64,000 nt of DNA from Cercis canadensis (lineage: Eukaryota; Streptophyta; Magnoliopsida; Fabales; Fabaceae). The translations under genes were made by a program, and so were the position numbers. Numbering within the stretch: position 1 is the stretch's first letter; each line of letters opens with the position of its first letter. This document shows, in pieces, positions 10,011 to 22,740 of this stretch. The notes beneath the pieces were generated by a model, which was not told the DNA's origin, ran no database searches, and was given only the letters and a program-made list of their open reading frames with translations. The stretch lies in NCBI GenBank assembly GCA_003255065.1, contig QAOA01001581.1, positions 1-64,000 on the forward strand, written 5' to 3'.

Positions 10011-11889
10011 ACAATCAAATGACCCAAAAAAAAAAAATGGGGTCAAATTATAATTTAACAAAAATATTAAGGTACTATGTTATTATTAGAAAAACCAGAT
10101 TCTCAAGTTACCCATCAAACCATCACAGCCATTCATTAGGCCAATTGGATGATTGAATGGTCATTTAGTAGCCTTTGAACTGGTACCCATTTTGTGCCAT
10201 TGATATTGTAGACTTGGCCTTTTTAGTATTTATGTAGTATATCATACTACATAAGAATAACTAATATATGAATAATATGTGTACAAATTAATTATTTTTA
10301 AGTTTGTTTAAAAAATAAAAATAAATTATATTTTATATCTAATAAAATATAAAAATTATGTATGTTTGTTACGTCAGTATAATATGACATACTCATATAA
10401 TATCATAGAATCTATGTTGTAAAAAAATTAGAGACAAGTAAAACTATATATCAATATGAGGTGAAAACATGCCGTGTACTGAAGAAAGAGACGAGGCTTG
10501 ATTGTTGAAATTGAAAAGTGAAGAACCAATTATAATTTTTAACATACTAAAGAGACTATATGTGTGTTTATGCTGTTTTCTATTTTAAACTTTTTATTTG
10601 AATCTTTGCATGGTATTGTTTTAATTTCTTTCAATGTTGTACTCTTACACTGCTAAATTTATTGTATAATTTTTTTAGGGGCTTAATTGAATTAAATTAC
10701 ACAATCACACATAACATATTAATTCAGGAATTTCTCAAAAATTTTAAGATTCTAGATTCGAATTCTTCTACCAATATATCCTTAATTAGAAAATTTTAAT
10801 TCTATTTATCTATAAAAAAAAATAAATGAACCAAATTAAAGCATAAGGGGATTCGTACCAAAAATATCTTAGCTTTTTGTTAGAAAACTTTTTTGTTTTG
10901 TTTTTTGTTTACCGTGGGAATAAATTAGTTCTTAGGAAATGCAAATTTGTATTGGCAGACAGAAGAATAAGACTAAATCAAATAGATAATGCAAATTTAA
11001 TATAAAAAAGTATCAAATCCAAATTCAGATGAATTGGTCTCCTAAGTTTTTTGGTTTATCTAACTTCAAATTTAATATTGCAATTATTTTAAAACCTGAT
11101 AGTGATTCACTTGTTTCTTTATGGCTGTCACCTAACCAAGCACATCACTTTTCTATCCATATAATATCAATTCTTTCACTCTCCTCAACCCTAATTGGTC
11201 AGTAGTAAGCAAATTGATATTACAAATAACTCGCAAAAGTAAGACAAAGGCCATGTGGACACTAGAAAACATATGTAGCAAAAGTGTGCCACTTGTCCAG
11301 TACATTTATGCCATGTTTTTCTTTTCTTAACCTGCTCTCAATATCACTGATTGACTCGATAATTTGCCCCACTACACAATGAATACAAGGTGTTGCCTAA
11401 TAATAGGTCCAAACAAGATAATAACTTAAATGGGACCCATTTCCCTCTTTATCAAATTAAATGCAATGACCTTGTGTACACGCTTTCGAAGAAAGGTGGC
11501 AAAAAAGAGGGCAAAGAGAAAAGTTAAAGGGTTAAGCTTGAAAAATATCTATGATTATGGCACTGTGTGTGAGTGAGTGAAGGCCCATTAGAGTGGAGAA
11601 AAAGGAGTGGGGAAAGGTATCCCAGGTATGCACGCAGTGTTTCTTTCAACGAGGAATCAATTATTAATCACTATGCTTTATAATAGTAGTTGTTGAGGAC
11701 AAAGAACAAAGGTAGTGTGAAGGTAAAGTGAGAGTGATTTGGGAACATTTAAAATTGAGAAGCACGTGAAATCATATGGTGTTTGACTCAAAATTTGGTT
11801 TCATGCTCAGAAAGTGCTTCATTGTCTACGGCGTTCATCACTTTTTTTTGACTTTTTTACTGAAAAAACGTTTTAACTATATTTTAAAT
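10011..11889. other. Intergenic, AT-rich, no gene recognised
   Basis: Long AT-rich stretch with homopolymer runs and no convincing ORF. It holds nothing I can name. Confidence 0.6.
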
Positions 11890-12382
11890 TGATTTAAATG
11901 TATTACTTGTCTTTCTAATTTAAAAAAAATTTAAATTAAATTTTTATAATTTTTTTTTAAGTCTTTATAGTTTAATTTTTTTTTTAATTAGGTCACTGTC
12001 ATCATTTCGGATTATAACTCTGTTAGTTTAGTATTGATATGACAAACAATTTTTCTATGTAACAATAGCTGAAACTTACATGGCGTCAAAGTGACACACA
12101 AATGTTGAGGAGGGAAGAAGGTAGAGAGAAAAAAGAAGAAGAAAAAAGATAATGAGGTGGTAATTTTTGTGGCATTTTGGTGTCACATCAATTTTTTTTA
12201 TTGTCACATAGACAAATTATTTATTATGTGAGCACTAAACTGACGGAATTATAATTGAAAATGACGGCAATGACTCAATTAAAAAAAATTAAACTAGAAG
12301 GACCCCAAAAGTTAAAAAAAAAAATTATAAATATTTGATTCAAAATTTATCCAAACTATAAGAATATACAATACATTTAAAC
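11890..12382. mobile_element. Fold-back MITE (family A, copy 2)
   Basis: Same organisation and related sequence as 5315-5776: the left arm reads ATTTAAATGTATT..., the right arm its complement ...ATACATTTAAAC, and both copies share internal segments such as the AATTAGGTC and TGTCACAT-like stretches near the arms. The copies differ by many substitutions and indels, so the insertions are old. No ORF. Confidence 0.7.
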
Positions 12383-13600
12383 TTTTTAAATTTGTCTTTA
12401 AAAGTGAATGCATGGAATACATGAAGGATATCAAAGGTTAACTTTTATTATGTTAATCTTTCTAGTTGTTTTTTTTTTTTTTTTTTTTTTTTTNTAAATA
12501 TTTGATGGGGTATTTGGTATAATTTTTTTTTTTTTTTAAATTTTCGATAATGTTGCACTCCTATGTTAGTAAGCATACTAGGCAAGTTGGGTGGTCCTTG
12601 GCGGTGGACGGTAGCGAGTTGTGGTGGTGTGCAAAATTTGACCGGAAAAACGTTTTTTGGACTCTGTAGAACTTTTTTATTTTTATTTTTATTTTTTTCT
12701 AGTTTCTATTGTAAGGTTACACAATTATTGCTGCCTATTTCCTTCTCATAGATTCATAGGATATTGACGAGCAGCTTATTTTATTAGTAAAATTATTTTG
12801 AATTAAAAGTCCTATAAATATAACGTTGTCAAAATTGAATGATGACTTAACCTGTGAGCCCACGTAAAAAATTAGACTCGAGTCCGTGGGCTAGCCCAAT
12901 TAAAAAAAAAAAAAAAACTCTTGTTTTTTTTTTTTTTTTTTTTTTTTTTTTNNNNNNNNNNNNNNNNNNNNNNNNTTTTTATTTAATTTCAAAATTTTCA
13001 AAACTAAAAAGACCATGTAAACTACATACTCTACTTTGACAGTGCTACAATTAGTCATTTTCCTCTATGAATTGTATTGCAATTTGCAAGGCTAAGCTCT
13101 CCCTATTTACACTACTAGCATAACTCTTAGCCCAATTTCTTGTGTATTCAAGTTTACAATCCACTAAACAAGTTTACAATATTTCCTTCTTATTCTCTTA
13201 CCTTTCTGTAAAATCAATTTATCCTTGTTCTGCCTTTTATCCTATATGTGTCTCTTTCCAATATATAGTTTTCCTCTTAAGATTTTTACAATGTCCAAGA
13301 AACATGTTCGAATGATCGAATACCTAAAGCCATAATATGCTACAGTACATGCTAGGCATTCAGGACAGCAGTTTGACATAAGAAATTGTGTCCTTTTCCT
13401 TTTCTCAAAATTCTCTTGCACATTGTGTTTGTACTTTGTACTCCCTAAATTAATCAATAGAAAAACATTATAGCTATAAGTAATAGAAAAATACAAAGAA
13501 AATTAACAAACATCAATAAATATTAAATACAATAGATAAGCCAACTTTAGAGTCTCACAATTAAGTAACACTAAAACAAACAAATCTTACTCAAAACCGA
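12383..13600. other. Intergenic with assembly gap and poly-T runs
   Basis: AT-rich sequence with long T runs, an N at 12494 and a 24-base N run at 12952-12975. The Ns follow homopolymers, so they are probably sequencing stops. Nothing coding is recognised. Confidence 0.7.
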
Positions 13601-13619
13601 AAAAGGAATGAATAGAATA

Positions 13620-13730
13620 CAAATATAAATGTTTCAAATTTAATGCAACCATTAAAAGAAGCACTTCATTTCTTGCGCTAGAATTTTTGGACTGCAAATT
13701 AGTGACAATGTTCTTATCCAATTAAGTACA
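13620..13730 (-). pseudogene. 3'-end relic of a second germin-like gene
   Basis: The segment around 13677-13726 closely matches the last codons and 3' flank of the germin-like gene (14285-14325): same stop-codon region, the TACTGCAAATTAGTGAC-like core and the LDKNIV-encoding stretch, with small changes. More distant similarity extends through the 3' flank (13500-13900 against 14030-14200). No upstream exon of this copy remains. It is the remnant of a tandem duplication or of a gene lost by deletion. Confidence 0.65.
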
Positions 13731-14284
13731 ATTTCAATAATAAAACTTTAAGTAATATGTTTGACACAATGCAACTATATATGAAAGAAGTAATCTACTT
13801 GAGACTTCTAAATAAAGTGTCTAAATAGCATTACTCAATCATTTTTTCTTTTATTATGGATGCAAACACTGTTCATTTTTTAAGACTTTGTACTTTCTTT
13901 GGTTATAATTGGTAGAATAAATATTAAATTATATTTATGACATTATCTAGTTTGACCAACGGTCTAAGATTCCGACCAGTTCTAATATTCTAAAATGATT
14001 CATTGATAGGTCTTGTTTTCAAAACATTACTTGAGATTTCTAAATATATAATATGTTAAGTAAGATTACACATAAGTATCTTTTCATTTCATCATGGATG
14101 GAAACATTGAAAAAATATTGAATACAAAAGAAATTCAACTTCTATGTCACATAATCAAACAAACAATTATAGAATGAAATTAACTCAAAACGAAATGAAT
14201 GGAAAAAGTTACAAATTAAAATGAACCAAATGAAAAAGCACTGACATAGAAGAAACGCACACAACTCAACTTCCTTTCCTTGCA

Positions 14285-15285
14285 CTAGAATTTGTACTGC
14301 AAATTAGTGACTATGTTCTTGTCCAATTGGAAAGCCTTCACAAGAACATCAGCAGCAATATCTGGTACAGACCCAAATACTGAATTGGCGATTGTAATAA
14401 CTCCTGGGTTTTGGCTGCTGAGAGCTACAATAGCAACGGCATTGCCAGAACCAAGATTTCTCTGGTAGTGTACAAGACCCACAGGGAATACAAATACATC
14501 ACCCTTTTGTAGCACTTTAGTTATATGACGATTCTCTGGATTTGAGGTCACAAATCCAACTTCAAGGGTACCATCAATCACAGTGAAGATTTCGGTGGCA
14601 CGAGGGTGTGTATGGGGAGGGTTGATGCCCCATGGTGCAAAATCAACGCGACCAAGAGATATTCCCAAAGTGTTAAGTCCCGGCAGTTGTGAAACTGTAA
14701 CTGGGGTCACTCTAGATCCAACTGCATTAGATGTGTTTCCTACCAAGTGAAGCCCACTAAAGAAGAAGTCATTGGCTTCAACAAGTTTGGGGTCTTTGCA
14801 AGCCAAACCATTCACTAGCACTGTAACAATTGAAGGAAAGAAGTAAACGTGTAAAGATTATATACTAATAATTCACAGATAGAAAGAATATCCATTCACT
14901 AGCACTGTCACTGTAGAAAGATGTACACTAAAGACTAAAATACTTGAACTAATTTTTTTTGAATAAAACCTATTTTTAATCCCTGAAAGATATAGACAGT
15001 CTATTTAGCCTTTAAAAGATTTTTAGTGTCACTTCAGTCTTTGAAAAATAATTTTATCCATCAAAAATTAAAGTGACACTAAAAATCATTCAAAGATTAA
15101 ACTGATTGTAGGGAATAAAAAAGAATTTTACTCAATCAAATTTCCAATATAATTAAGTGTTTGATATAGGTACCTTGACTTTTGGGGTCAGTAACACAGA
15201 AATCTTGAAGAGCACTGTGATCAATTGCCAATGCAAGTGAGAATGAGAGAGCCAGGAGGCCAAAGAAGAGTGAACGAGTGGCCAT
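14285..15285 (-). CDS. Germin-like protein (two exons)
   Basis: Exon 1 is 15174-15285 and exon 2 is 14285-14820, joined across a GT-AG intron in phase 1. The product is 215 residues, the usual germin-like length. Exon 1 encodes a hydrophobic signal peptide ([20 protein letters not shown]) and the first conserved Cys; the second Cys follows just after the splice (GLACKDP). The cupin is complete: box 1 has [10 protein letters not shown] with the His-His-Glu metal ligands, and box 2 has [16 protein letters not shown] with the final His. Known: germin-like proteins are secreted, wall-associated Mn-binding cupins; some have superoxide dismutase or oxalate oxidase activity. Activity cannot be read from the sequence here. 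The intron carries a MITE. The gene looks intact. Confidence 0.93.
14962..15132. mobile_element. Small palindromic MITE in the germin-like intron
   Basis: The two halves are imperfect reverse complements, with matching GATTTTTAGTGTCACTT and AAGTGACACTAAAAATC cores placed symmetrically. It fills about half of the single intron (14821-15173) and contains no ORF. Confidence 0.6.
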
Positions 15286-15409
15286 GGTAATAGTTTTTAG
15301 GTGTAACAAGTCTTTAATCAATGCAAGACAAAAGAAGGGAAGATAATGTAATAGAATTCTAGGAGTTTGTATATGTGATGCTGTTGGGAAACTATGGGTT
15401 GCTTTGCTT

Positions 15410-15420
15410 CTATATATAGA
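15410..15420 (-). promoter_or_regulatory. TATA box of the germin-like gene
   Basis: TCTATATATAG on the minus strand lies about 125 bp upstream of the ATG at 15285, a good consensus at a normal plant spacing. Confidence 0.65.
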
Positions 15421-17694
15421 GAATCAAGTGTAAGTAGAAGACACAAATTTTGCCGCCCAGTGCAGCCTTTGAAGTGGTCATGTAGTTATGACTATGTGAA
15501 AAAAATATAGGGATGCATTTTTGGTCATGCAAACCAGCATATATACGTACAAGCCGGCTGTTTTGAACCTCAAGCCGCACATGACAAATGTAATCGATCC
15601 TCAAGATTTGTTCATAAACTAATCCAGAAGTATGCGGTTGTGGATTTATTGGAGCCTTTTGGATATTTCATTTCATCAATCTAAGACAGAGAGACGCAAA
15701 TACAGGAAAAGGTTGTCAATCTGCCAGAATTATAGATTGGAGAATGAATCTCGAATGCGAACTGTTAACATAAACATCATTAGGCATTTTAATACATGTA
15801 TCTGAAGATAGTGACCATATCTAATACATTATTATTATTATTAATTGGACATGTCCATATGCCTATCGGACATATGTACAAGTGTCCAAGGCATATTAGA
15901 GTTTAACAAGACTTAAACTTCTTTGGTATGACTTGGAATCTCTACTAATCTACATCATAGTGTGCAAACATGCTTCTTTTGTACATATAATTGAACTTGA
16001 ACCAGCACATGACAAATGGAATTTATCTGTAATTAAGCATTTAGTAGTTTGATTTGAAATCTTCTTATTCCCATTGAGTCTATGAATTGTGACACCAAAT
16101 TACTTTATTTTTTTCCGGCCAAGAAGACACCAAATTAATTATGCCGCCAGGTTTAAGGTTTTAATTTGTTTTAAAAAAATTCCCTCCCTTCTTCATTGAT
16201 TTCCTTTTTCTGTCTATGATTGTAATGTCCTTGGCCATACCTGGCTCCCATGATAACTTAGTTTGCATTGCCCAGAAGATTATTTCAAGAATTATGTTTT
16301 TTGGGATTGTCCACTATATGTCTTGGTAAAAATTGCATAATACAGCGCCTTTGTAAATTTTCTTTATAATAAGTTTACGATTTTATTTTAAAATATTATG
16401 TGTCTTTATTTTAAAAGTTGTTTGTTTTTGGAGGTTTGAACCTTGAAATTTATTCAACACAAATAATCTAGTTCTCAAATCAACACAAATTAGCAATCAA
16501 ACATCCAATTCTCATTGGAGGCATGGATGATAAAAGAAATCAGTTAATTATATTTCTTGGTCTGCAGTTGCAACCAGTTATAAGGGAAAGATTGTACAGG
16601 AAGAAAAACTCAGGTTTCTAAATGAATATCACAAAAAGACATGAACAGAAAGAATGTTAGATTGCTTCTTTAACAAATAAAGAGATTTTTGTTTTCATCA
16701 TCACTTCACTCGAAAAATGTACTGTCAAAAAATAGTTCAAAGAATTAGTGTAGTGATGAGTTAAAACAAAGTTCAGGTATAAGGAAATTTTTGCTTGTTA
16801 CTGAAAGTGAAAAAGGTTTGCTTTAGATTGATGCTTTTTTTTTTTTCCAGTCTTTTTTGTTTCAAACCTGAAGTCATAGTCAAAATATAAAAAAAAAAAA
16901 AAAATTCAATACAATAATCAAACAAACAGAGAAACTGCAGTTACAAAATTGATCAAGCTCCTTAAATTTATACATTTGAGTATATTTCCCCTAACCATTT
17001 TAATTATTTTTGATCCGGTGATTACATACTATCATTTAATTTTAAGGTGAATTTTTAGCAATATGGAAACCTAAAGTTTGTTGTATATAATCTTATACTT
17101 AAGTCTATATTTAAATAAGATAGTACGTGTGCTCTTTATTAGATTAATTGCATTTCAAAATATCAGAATTTAGCAATATGTAAGGAATTAATATAAATAA
17201 TAGGAAACTTCATTAAGTCTTCTTTTAATAATTTGTAAGTTGTTTCCATCATAAAAAAATTTATAAGCTGTTGTTGCAGTATAATGTATAAGAGAATACT
17301 TAATTTTAGTACTTATTTTTTGAATTATTTTAGTACTACTGATCTCCTATTGGAGAATAATGTAAATCATACAAATAGAGGCAATACGTTCAAATCAAAC
17401 GTTCATGATAATATTTTGCAAGTAGAGTAATAGATCATGGAGTCAAAGTACAATGTCAACAATAAAAATGTAAGTAACCAATTTTTTATTTTTATTTTTG
17501 GTATTTTGGTTACGACTCTAAGTTTAAACATGAAACTCACAAGATGACCTCAGTACTACTCCACCACATGCAGTTTATATATTTAACAAAATGTAATAGT
17601 AATATTGAAATTGCATAATGCTTCAAGGAAAATTATCCCCTTTTCTGCTCCAGTTTATAAAAAATGAAGCTTTAGGGCTTTAATCATCTTAATT
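15421..17694. other. Intergenic, no gene recognised
   Basis: AT-rich region upstream of the germin-like gene with poly-A/T runs (near 16840 and 16890). No conserved ORF found. Confidence 0.6.
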
Positions 17695-19100
17695 AAGTCT
17701 AGCCAGCTTAACAAGACAAGGTAAAAGAAAAGTAGTTATAAGGTTTTCGTCGGAAATTTAAGACATACAGGTGCCATAAATCAAATTAGCACTGCACACT
17801 ACACCCAATTTTTATTTTTTTATTTTCATTTTTTGATGTGAGACTCCCAATTCTATAGCAGTCACAAGCACCAATGAAGATAGAAGCAATTAATCTTAAG
17901 GGTACATAAAGCCATTAGTAATGAAGCAGCACAAGTATTAGTTTGCTTATAATTTTTAAATGTAAACTGCATATTTGAGTACATTTTGGGGAGTCTGAAA
18001 GTTCAACTTCATCTAATCTGTTTTCTAACACAAGCATTCTAGTTGAACTGTTAGAGGGGATGCATTTATTTGCACTCAACCCTAAATCTACAAGTGATAA
18101 TTGCAATGAGAGAGAACTCTCAACCTCAATTCCAAATGACACAAGACTCAATACTCATATTTATATTATTACATAAAGACTTTTGGACTCACTCAATTAT
18201 TCCTATCATTATTTTAATCCTTAAAACATGGAACACTAACATAAATACCTATAACTCTTAGACTCCTAAAATTGATATTTTTATAACTTCTAGTAACCGA
18301 CACTTATAGATTTCTTAAAGATTATGCATGTGCGGAGAAAAATGGAACCCTTAAATACTCCATCATTAATGTTTGGATTTGGATGGAATGCATCATATGA
18401 ATAGTGGTAGCTAGACATTAAGTTGGGTTCACGATTTGTCAAGTCCTAAATAGAGGAATTAGGTTTGAGGGAATACATTTCAATCTAATTTTGGTATTTA
18501 GCAATTAACAGTGCTCTCACACTTTGGTTTGTAGCTCATGTGTCCGATAATTTTCGGTAGAGGCATGTATTCCCTGCAAATAGGTACTTGTTATTTGTTT
18601 CGTAAACTTTTGTTACTGTATCCTAATTATACTGCTCGGCCTTATAACCATGCTATGGATGATAAAATTCTAAAATAATTATCTTTTATTTAGTCTAATT
18701 TATTCTTATTATTTAAGTAATTTTAAGGGTTTGACCTAATGATAAAAATGTAATAGGACTTTAATCATCTCAAGTCTAGCCGGCGTAACAATACAAGGTC
18801 AAAGAAAAAGTAATTATGAGGTTTCCATTGGAAATTTAGGACATACAAAGTGCCATATATCAAATTAGCACTGTACAGGACTCCCAATTCTTTAGCAGTC
18901 ACAAGCACCAATGAAGATAAAAGCAATACTAATCTTAAGGTTACAGGAAGCCATTAGTACTAGAATAGCACAATTATTAGTTAATTTGCTTATAATTTTT
19001 AAATTCTAAACTGCTTATTTGAGTAGATTTGGGGGAGCATGAAAGTTTCACTTCATCCAACCTGTTTTCTAACACAAGCGTTCTAGTTGAACTGTTAATT
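17695..19100. repeat. Locally duplicated segment (two diverged copies)
   Basis: About 360 bp at 17695-18060 recurs at about 18765-19100 in the same orientation, with substitutions and small indels. Between them, 18345-18720 matches 45104-45460. Both copies of the 360-bp unit keep, on the minus strand, a short frame with a shared LVLENRLDEV stretch, but neither forms a convincing gene. Confidence 0.75.
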
Positions 19101-19152
19101 GTTGAAGGCAAAACGAAAAATGTTTTTCTGTGTGAAGCTTTCGACATTGTGG

Positions 19153-19498
19153 TGTCTGGAACTATAATAGTATGAGTCACACATCAGTAATGCTGATCTG
19201 GCAAGTCAAAGTCAGTTATACCATTAGTTAGTAATTAAGCTATTAGTTGCTGATATAACAGCTGTCAAGCTAAGTTAGTTTCAGTTAGCAGCTATACAGC
19301 TGTAGTTAGTTATGCTGAGTCATTCCAAGATCTATATAAAGTGTAAAGGGTCAAAGATTTGATCAATGAGAATTCATTCTACACTTCACAGTTTACATTC
19401 TCTTCGTCTCTCTTCTTCAGCATTCTTACAAGCATAGTTTCTGGTTTATGCAATTCTGCAGAATTGCTTTTCTCAATTGATTTCTGATTCAAAGTTCA
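19153..19498 (+). repeat. Copia LTR, plus orientation
   Basis: Matches the reverse complement of 21710-22061 with few differences, including the TCTATATAAAGTGTAAAGG promoter-like segment and the terminal TTCA. The two LTRs of this unit are inverted, not direct. Confidence 0.85.
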
Positions 19499-19512
19499 TA
19501 TGGTATCGGAGC

Positions 19513-21688
19513 TTTTACCATATAGCAGATTGTTTGGAGTTTGAAATTAGAGAGCAGAGTGAGGTAACCTGTTTATAGTGTGTACTGCTGCTTGAAAAGC
19601 AAAACTCTAGTATTTGTGAGGCATGTTTGCATTGATAAGCATGGATAGACCCACTTCAACCACTTGGCGATTCTTCCTTTCAACCCTGTCATTCTGTTCA
19701 GGTGCGTGAGGACAGGAGAACTGATGGTGCATTCCCAAAATGGTAACCAGCTGAGTGAATGCTTGGAACTCACCACCAAAATCAGATTGCACAGTCTTGA
19801 TCTTTAAGTCAAACTGTCTTTCAACCATAACTTGAAATTGTTTGAAAAGAACCAGTGCCTCACTCTTGGATTGAAGCAAATACAGCCAAGCAAAACGACT
19901 ATAATCATCAATTATCAAAAGAAAGTAGCAAGCACCATTGATAGATAAGCAAGAGGGAGAGCCCCACAAGTCAGCATGCACTAATTCAAATGGCTTCATT
20001 GCTTTAGAGTAATTACGTACAAAAGGATGTTTGTGACTTTTAGCTAGTTGACAAGAATCACATTTTGGTCTATTATGCAAATTGAAAGAAGGAATATTAC
20101 AATGATGCAACACTTTATTCACAATTTCAAGTGAGGGATGGCCTAACCCATTATGCCAAAGCCTCAGTAAATCAGCAGCATTATTAGATGGAGTGCTGAA
20201 TACTTGAAACACCTTTGTTGTAGATGCATTTGATGAATCAGTAGAGGGGACACAATATAACCCCTTATCAAGACCTCATTGGAGTAGGATTGCTTGAGTT
20301 CTCCGGTCCTTCACAGCAAAATAAGAAGGATGGAACTCTACATAAGTATTGTTGTCATGACAAAGTTTTTGCACACTAACTAAATTAGCAGCAATTTTAG
20401 GGACATGCAACACATTATTAAGCATTAATGGACCTTTAGTAGTAGGGATTGTAGTGTGACCAATATGAAGCACAGAAAGACCCTTACCATTGCCTACAAT
20501 CACTTTGTCATCACCACTGAAGGGATTATGCAGTGATAGATTTGCCAAATCAAATGTGACATGGTGTGTAGCTCGTGTCAAGAAACCAGGGTGTCTCACC
20601 AAGAATCTAGGAGCAGCAATCAACGCTTGAGGATCCTGTGCAAGTGAGGAAAAATGATTAGCATTTGGAGTTTTTGGTTGGAATTGATTGTCAAACCTAT
20701 GCCAACATTGCATAGCCACATGCCCAATTTTGAAGCAAATTTGGCATTGTGGTTTTGAACCAGAATTATTCTTTCCTTTGCTGTAATGACCACCCTGAGA
20801 ACCACCTTGTCCAGTATTTCGATGGCTAAAGTTGTTAATGGCAGGACCATGTGTCTGTGAATGATTAAAGCCATGATTCTGATAGGACTTCTTCCTTCCC
20901 CTATTTGAGTGATACATTGCAGCATTTGCTTGCAGTGGTATATGTTGTTCCACTGAAATTTGACTTTCTAACCTTCTTTCATATGTTTCAAGATAGCTTT
21001 GTTAAGCTTGTATGGAGATAGAATCTAGACGAGAAGTAATGGAGGCCACAATTGGATTGTATTCTGATCCTAAGCCTGCTAGCACATCCATCACTTGATC
21101 ATCCATGCTAACTAATTCTCCAATTGCTCTCAAGTGGTCACAAATGTGTTGAATGTGAAGCATGTAGTCCATCACACTCAATCCACATTTCCTTGTTGTT
21201 TGAAGTTGCAAGTGTAGCTCCATGATTCTTGCACGAGAAGCAGATGCATAGCTTTCTCGCAGAGTTGTCCAGATTTCATAGGCTGAGTTGTAAGCCATGA
21301 TTTGTGTCATCATCTGCTCAGTGAGAGAGGAATATATCCAACTCATCACTAGTTTGTTCTGTCGCTGCTAGAGTGCATATTCAGGATTCAAGATCTCTGA
21401 TTCGGCTGTTGTAGATGTTGAATTAGTGACTGCAATCCACTGGCTTGGACATGGTCGTGTGCCTTCTAAGATATTTTCATATCCATTGGCTATCACGATG
21501 TTAAGTAATTGATTCCTCCATATGAGGAAATTGTTTCGATCAAGCTTAATTGTAAGAGTTTGACCGAAAGTAGGAAGATTAGAATTGATACCAGCATTTT
21601 GAGTTGCCATGGTGTTTGTTGAATGTTCATTCCCAAGATTCTGAGTTTCTGTCAATGGTGTCACGTTAATGTTGGTGTGATCTGCCAT
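19513..21688 (-). pseudogene. Copia gag-protease-integrase remnant
   Basis: From ATG 21688 the frame encodes copia gag, interrupted by a stop just below 21368 and another just below 21002. A CX2CX4HX4C zinc knuckle (CQICFKIGHVAMQC) follows. The protease start has lost the usual DSGA catalytic motif; only THHVTFD-like residues remain. The integrase has its HHCC zinc-binding region (LWHNGLGHPS...CDSCQLAK) and core residues in ELVHADLW and VQSDFGGEF; the region of the third acidic residue reads EQNDRVERKNR. A further in-frame stop precedes SFAFQAAVHTINRLP. The coding region ends at the inverted leader, without reverse transcriptase. Confidence 0.9.
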
Positions 21689-21709
21689 TGATGAAGCTCT
21701 GATACCATA

Positions 21710-22061
21710 TGAACTTTGAATCAGAAATCAATTGAGAAAAGCAATTCTGCAGAATTGCATAAACCAGAAACTATGCTTGTAAGAATGCTGAAGAAGATAG
21801 ACGAAGAGAATGTAAACTGTGAAGTGTAGAATGAATTCTCATTGATCAAATCTTTGACCCTTTACACTTTATATAGATCTTGGAATGACTCAACATAACT
21901 AACTACAGCTGTATAGCTGCTAACTGAAACTAACTTAGCTTGACAGCTGTTATATATATCAGCAAACCAACTAATAGCTTAATTACTAACTAAATGGTAT
22001 AACTGACTGTGACTTGCTAGATCAGCATTGCTGATGTGTGACTCATACTATTATATTGACA
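21710..22061 (-). repeat. Copia LTR, minus orientation (5' LTR of the coding region)
   Basis: A 352-bp LTR directly upstream, in minus orientation, of the tRNA-Met PBS and the gag ATG. It is the inverted partner of 19153-19498. Confidence 0.85.
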
Positions 22062-22740
22062 AGGTTATCATTAGTTTATTTATTGTCTTGTTGCTAGATC
22101 TGTTGGTGACTTTTCTAGTAAGCTCCACTATCCCATCCTATTAATGAATCAAGCATGCATGTGATATAAAGAACCTCACTTTCTGAACTCATATCACATT
22201 AAATTGTGAATATGTATCAGCTGGGATGATAATACATATCACAAACCCAGATGTGCATTTGATTTTAGCAAGCTGGAGGTAGCTACGGGAGGACAATAGT
22301 GGCAGGGAATAATGGCTGCCATGGAAATTATGGAAGGAAATCAGAGAATAATTTCATGAGGGTTTAACATACGTGCAAGAGTGGTGAGTCAACAAATGTC
22401 TCGTGTTTGTAAGAGAGAATGATAAAAGGCAAAAAGGGTAATAGATGTTGAATAGTTTGTAATGTTGCTTGTAAAACTAAGTCCCACATTGGTTGAAACC
22501 TATGTAGCACGGGTACGGGTACGGGTACAAGTTTCATATCCGGTACAGGTACGAAACACCAATATGACGTTTTAAAAAAAAATATGAGTATGAGTACGCC
22601 ACGTCATACTCTATAAATTAATAAAATACAAAAAATACAAATATTGATTAAGAAAATAGCAATGTGTCAAATATTGATATTCTCACAGCCCTGCTATCAT
22701 GTTGCCACGTCATAATCGATCAATAGCATAGCTCTTTCCC
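22062..22740. other. Intergenic, no gene recognised
   Basis: No conserved ORF seen. It contains a short GGGTAC repeat near 22508-22525. Confidence 0.5.

Larger units (their letters stand above)
19153..22061 (-). mobile_element. Ty1-copia element with inverted LTRs (rearranged)
   Basis: The right end (21710-22061) is an LTR in minus orientation followed by a PBS matching initiator tRNA-Met (TGGTATCAGAGC, 21696-21707) and gag-pol on the minus strand. The left end (19153-19498) is the same LTR in plus orientation, followed by its own PBS (19501-19512). The minus-strand integrase frame runs to about 19513 and meets the inverted PBS directly. Reverse transcriptase, RNase H and the normal 3' LTR are missing. 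The flanking 5-mers (TGTGG and AGGTT) do not match, so there is no simple target duplication. Confidence 0.85.

Noticed and set aside
9642..10156. Plus-strand ORFs with a hydrophobic start (LVVACILYLFCFSLSSSHALH)
   Set aside because: No conserved protein recognised; the frame runs across the junction into the mitoferrin fragment in the wrong frame.
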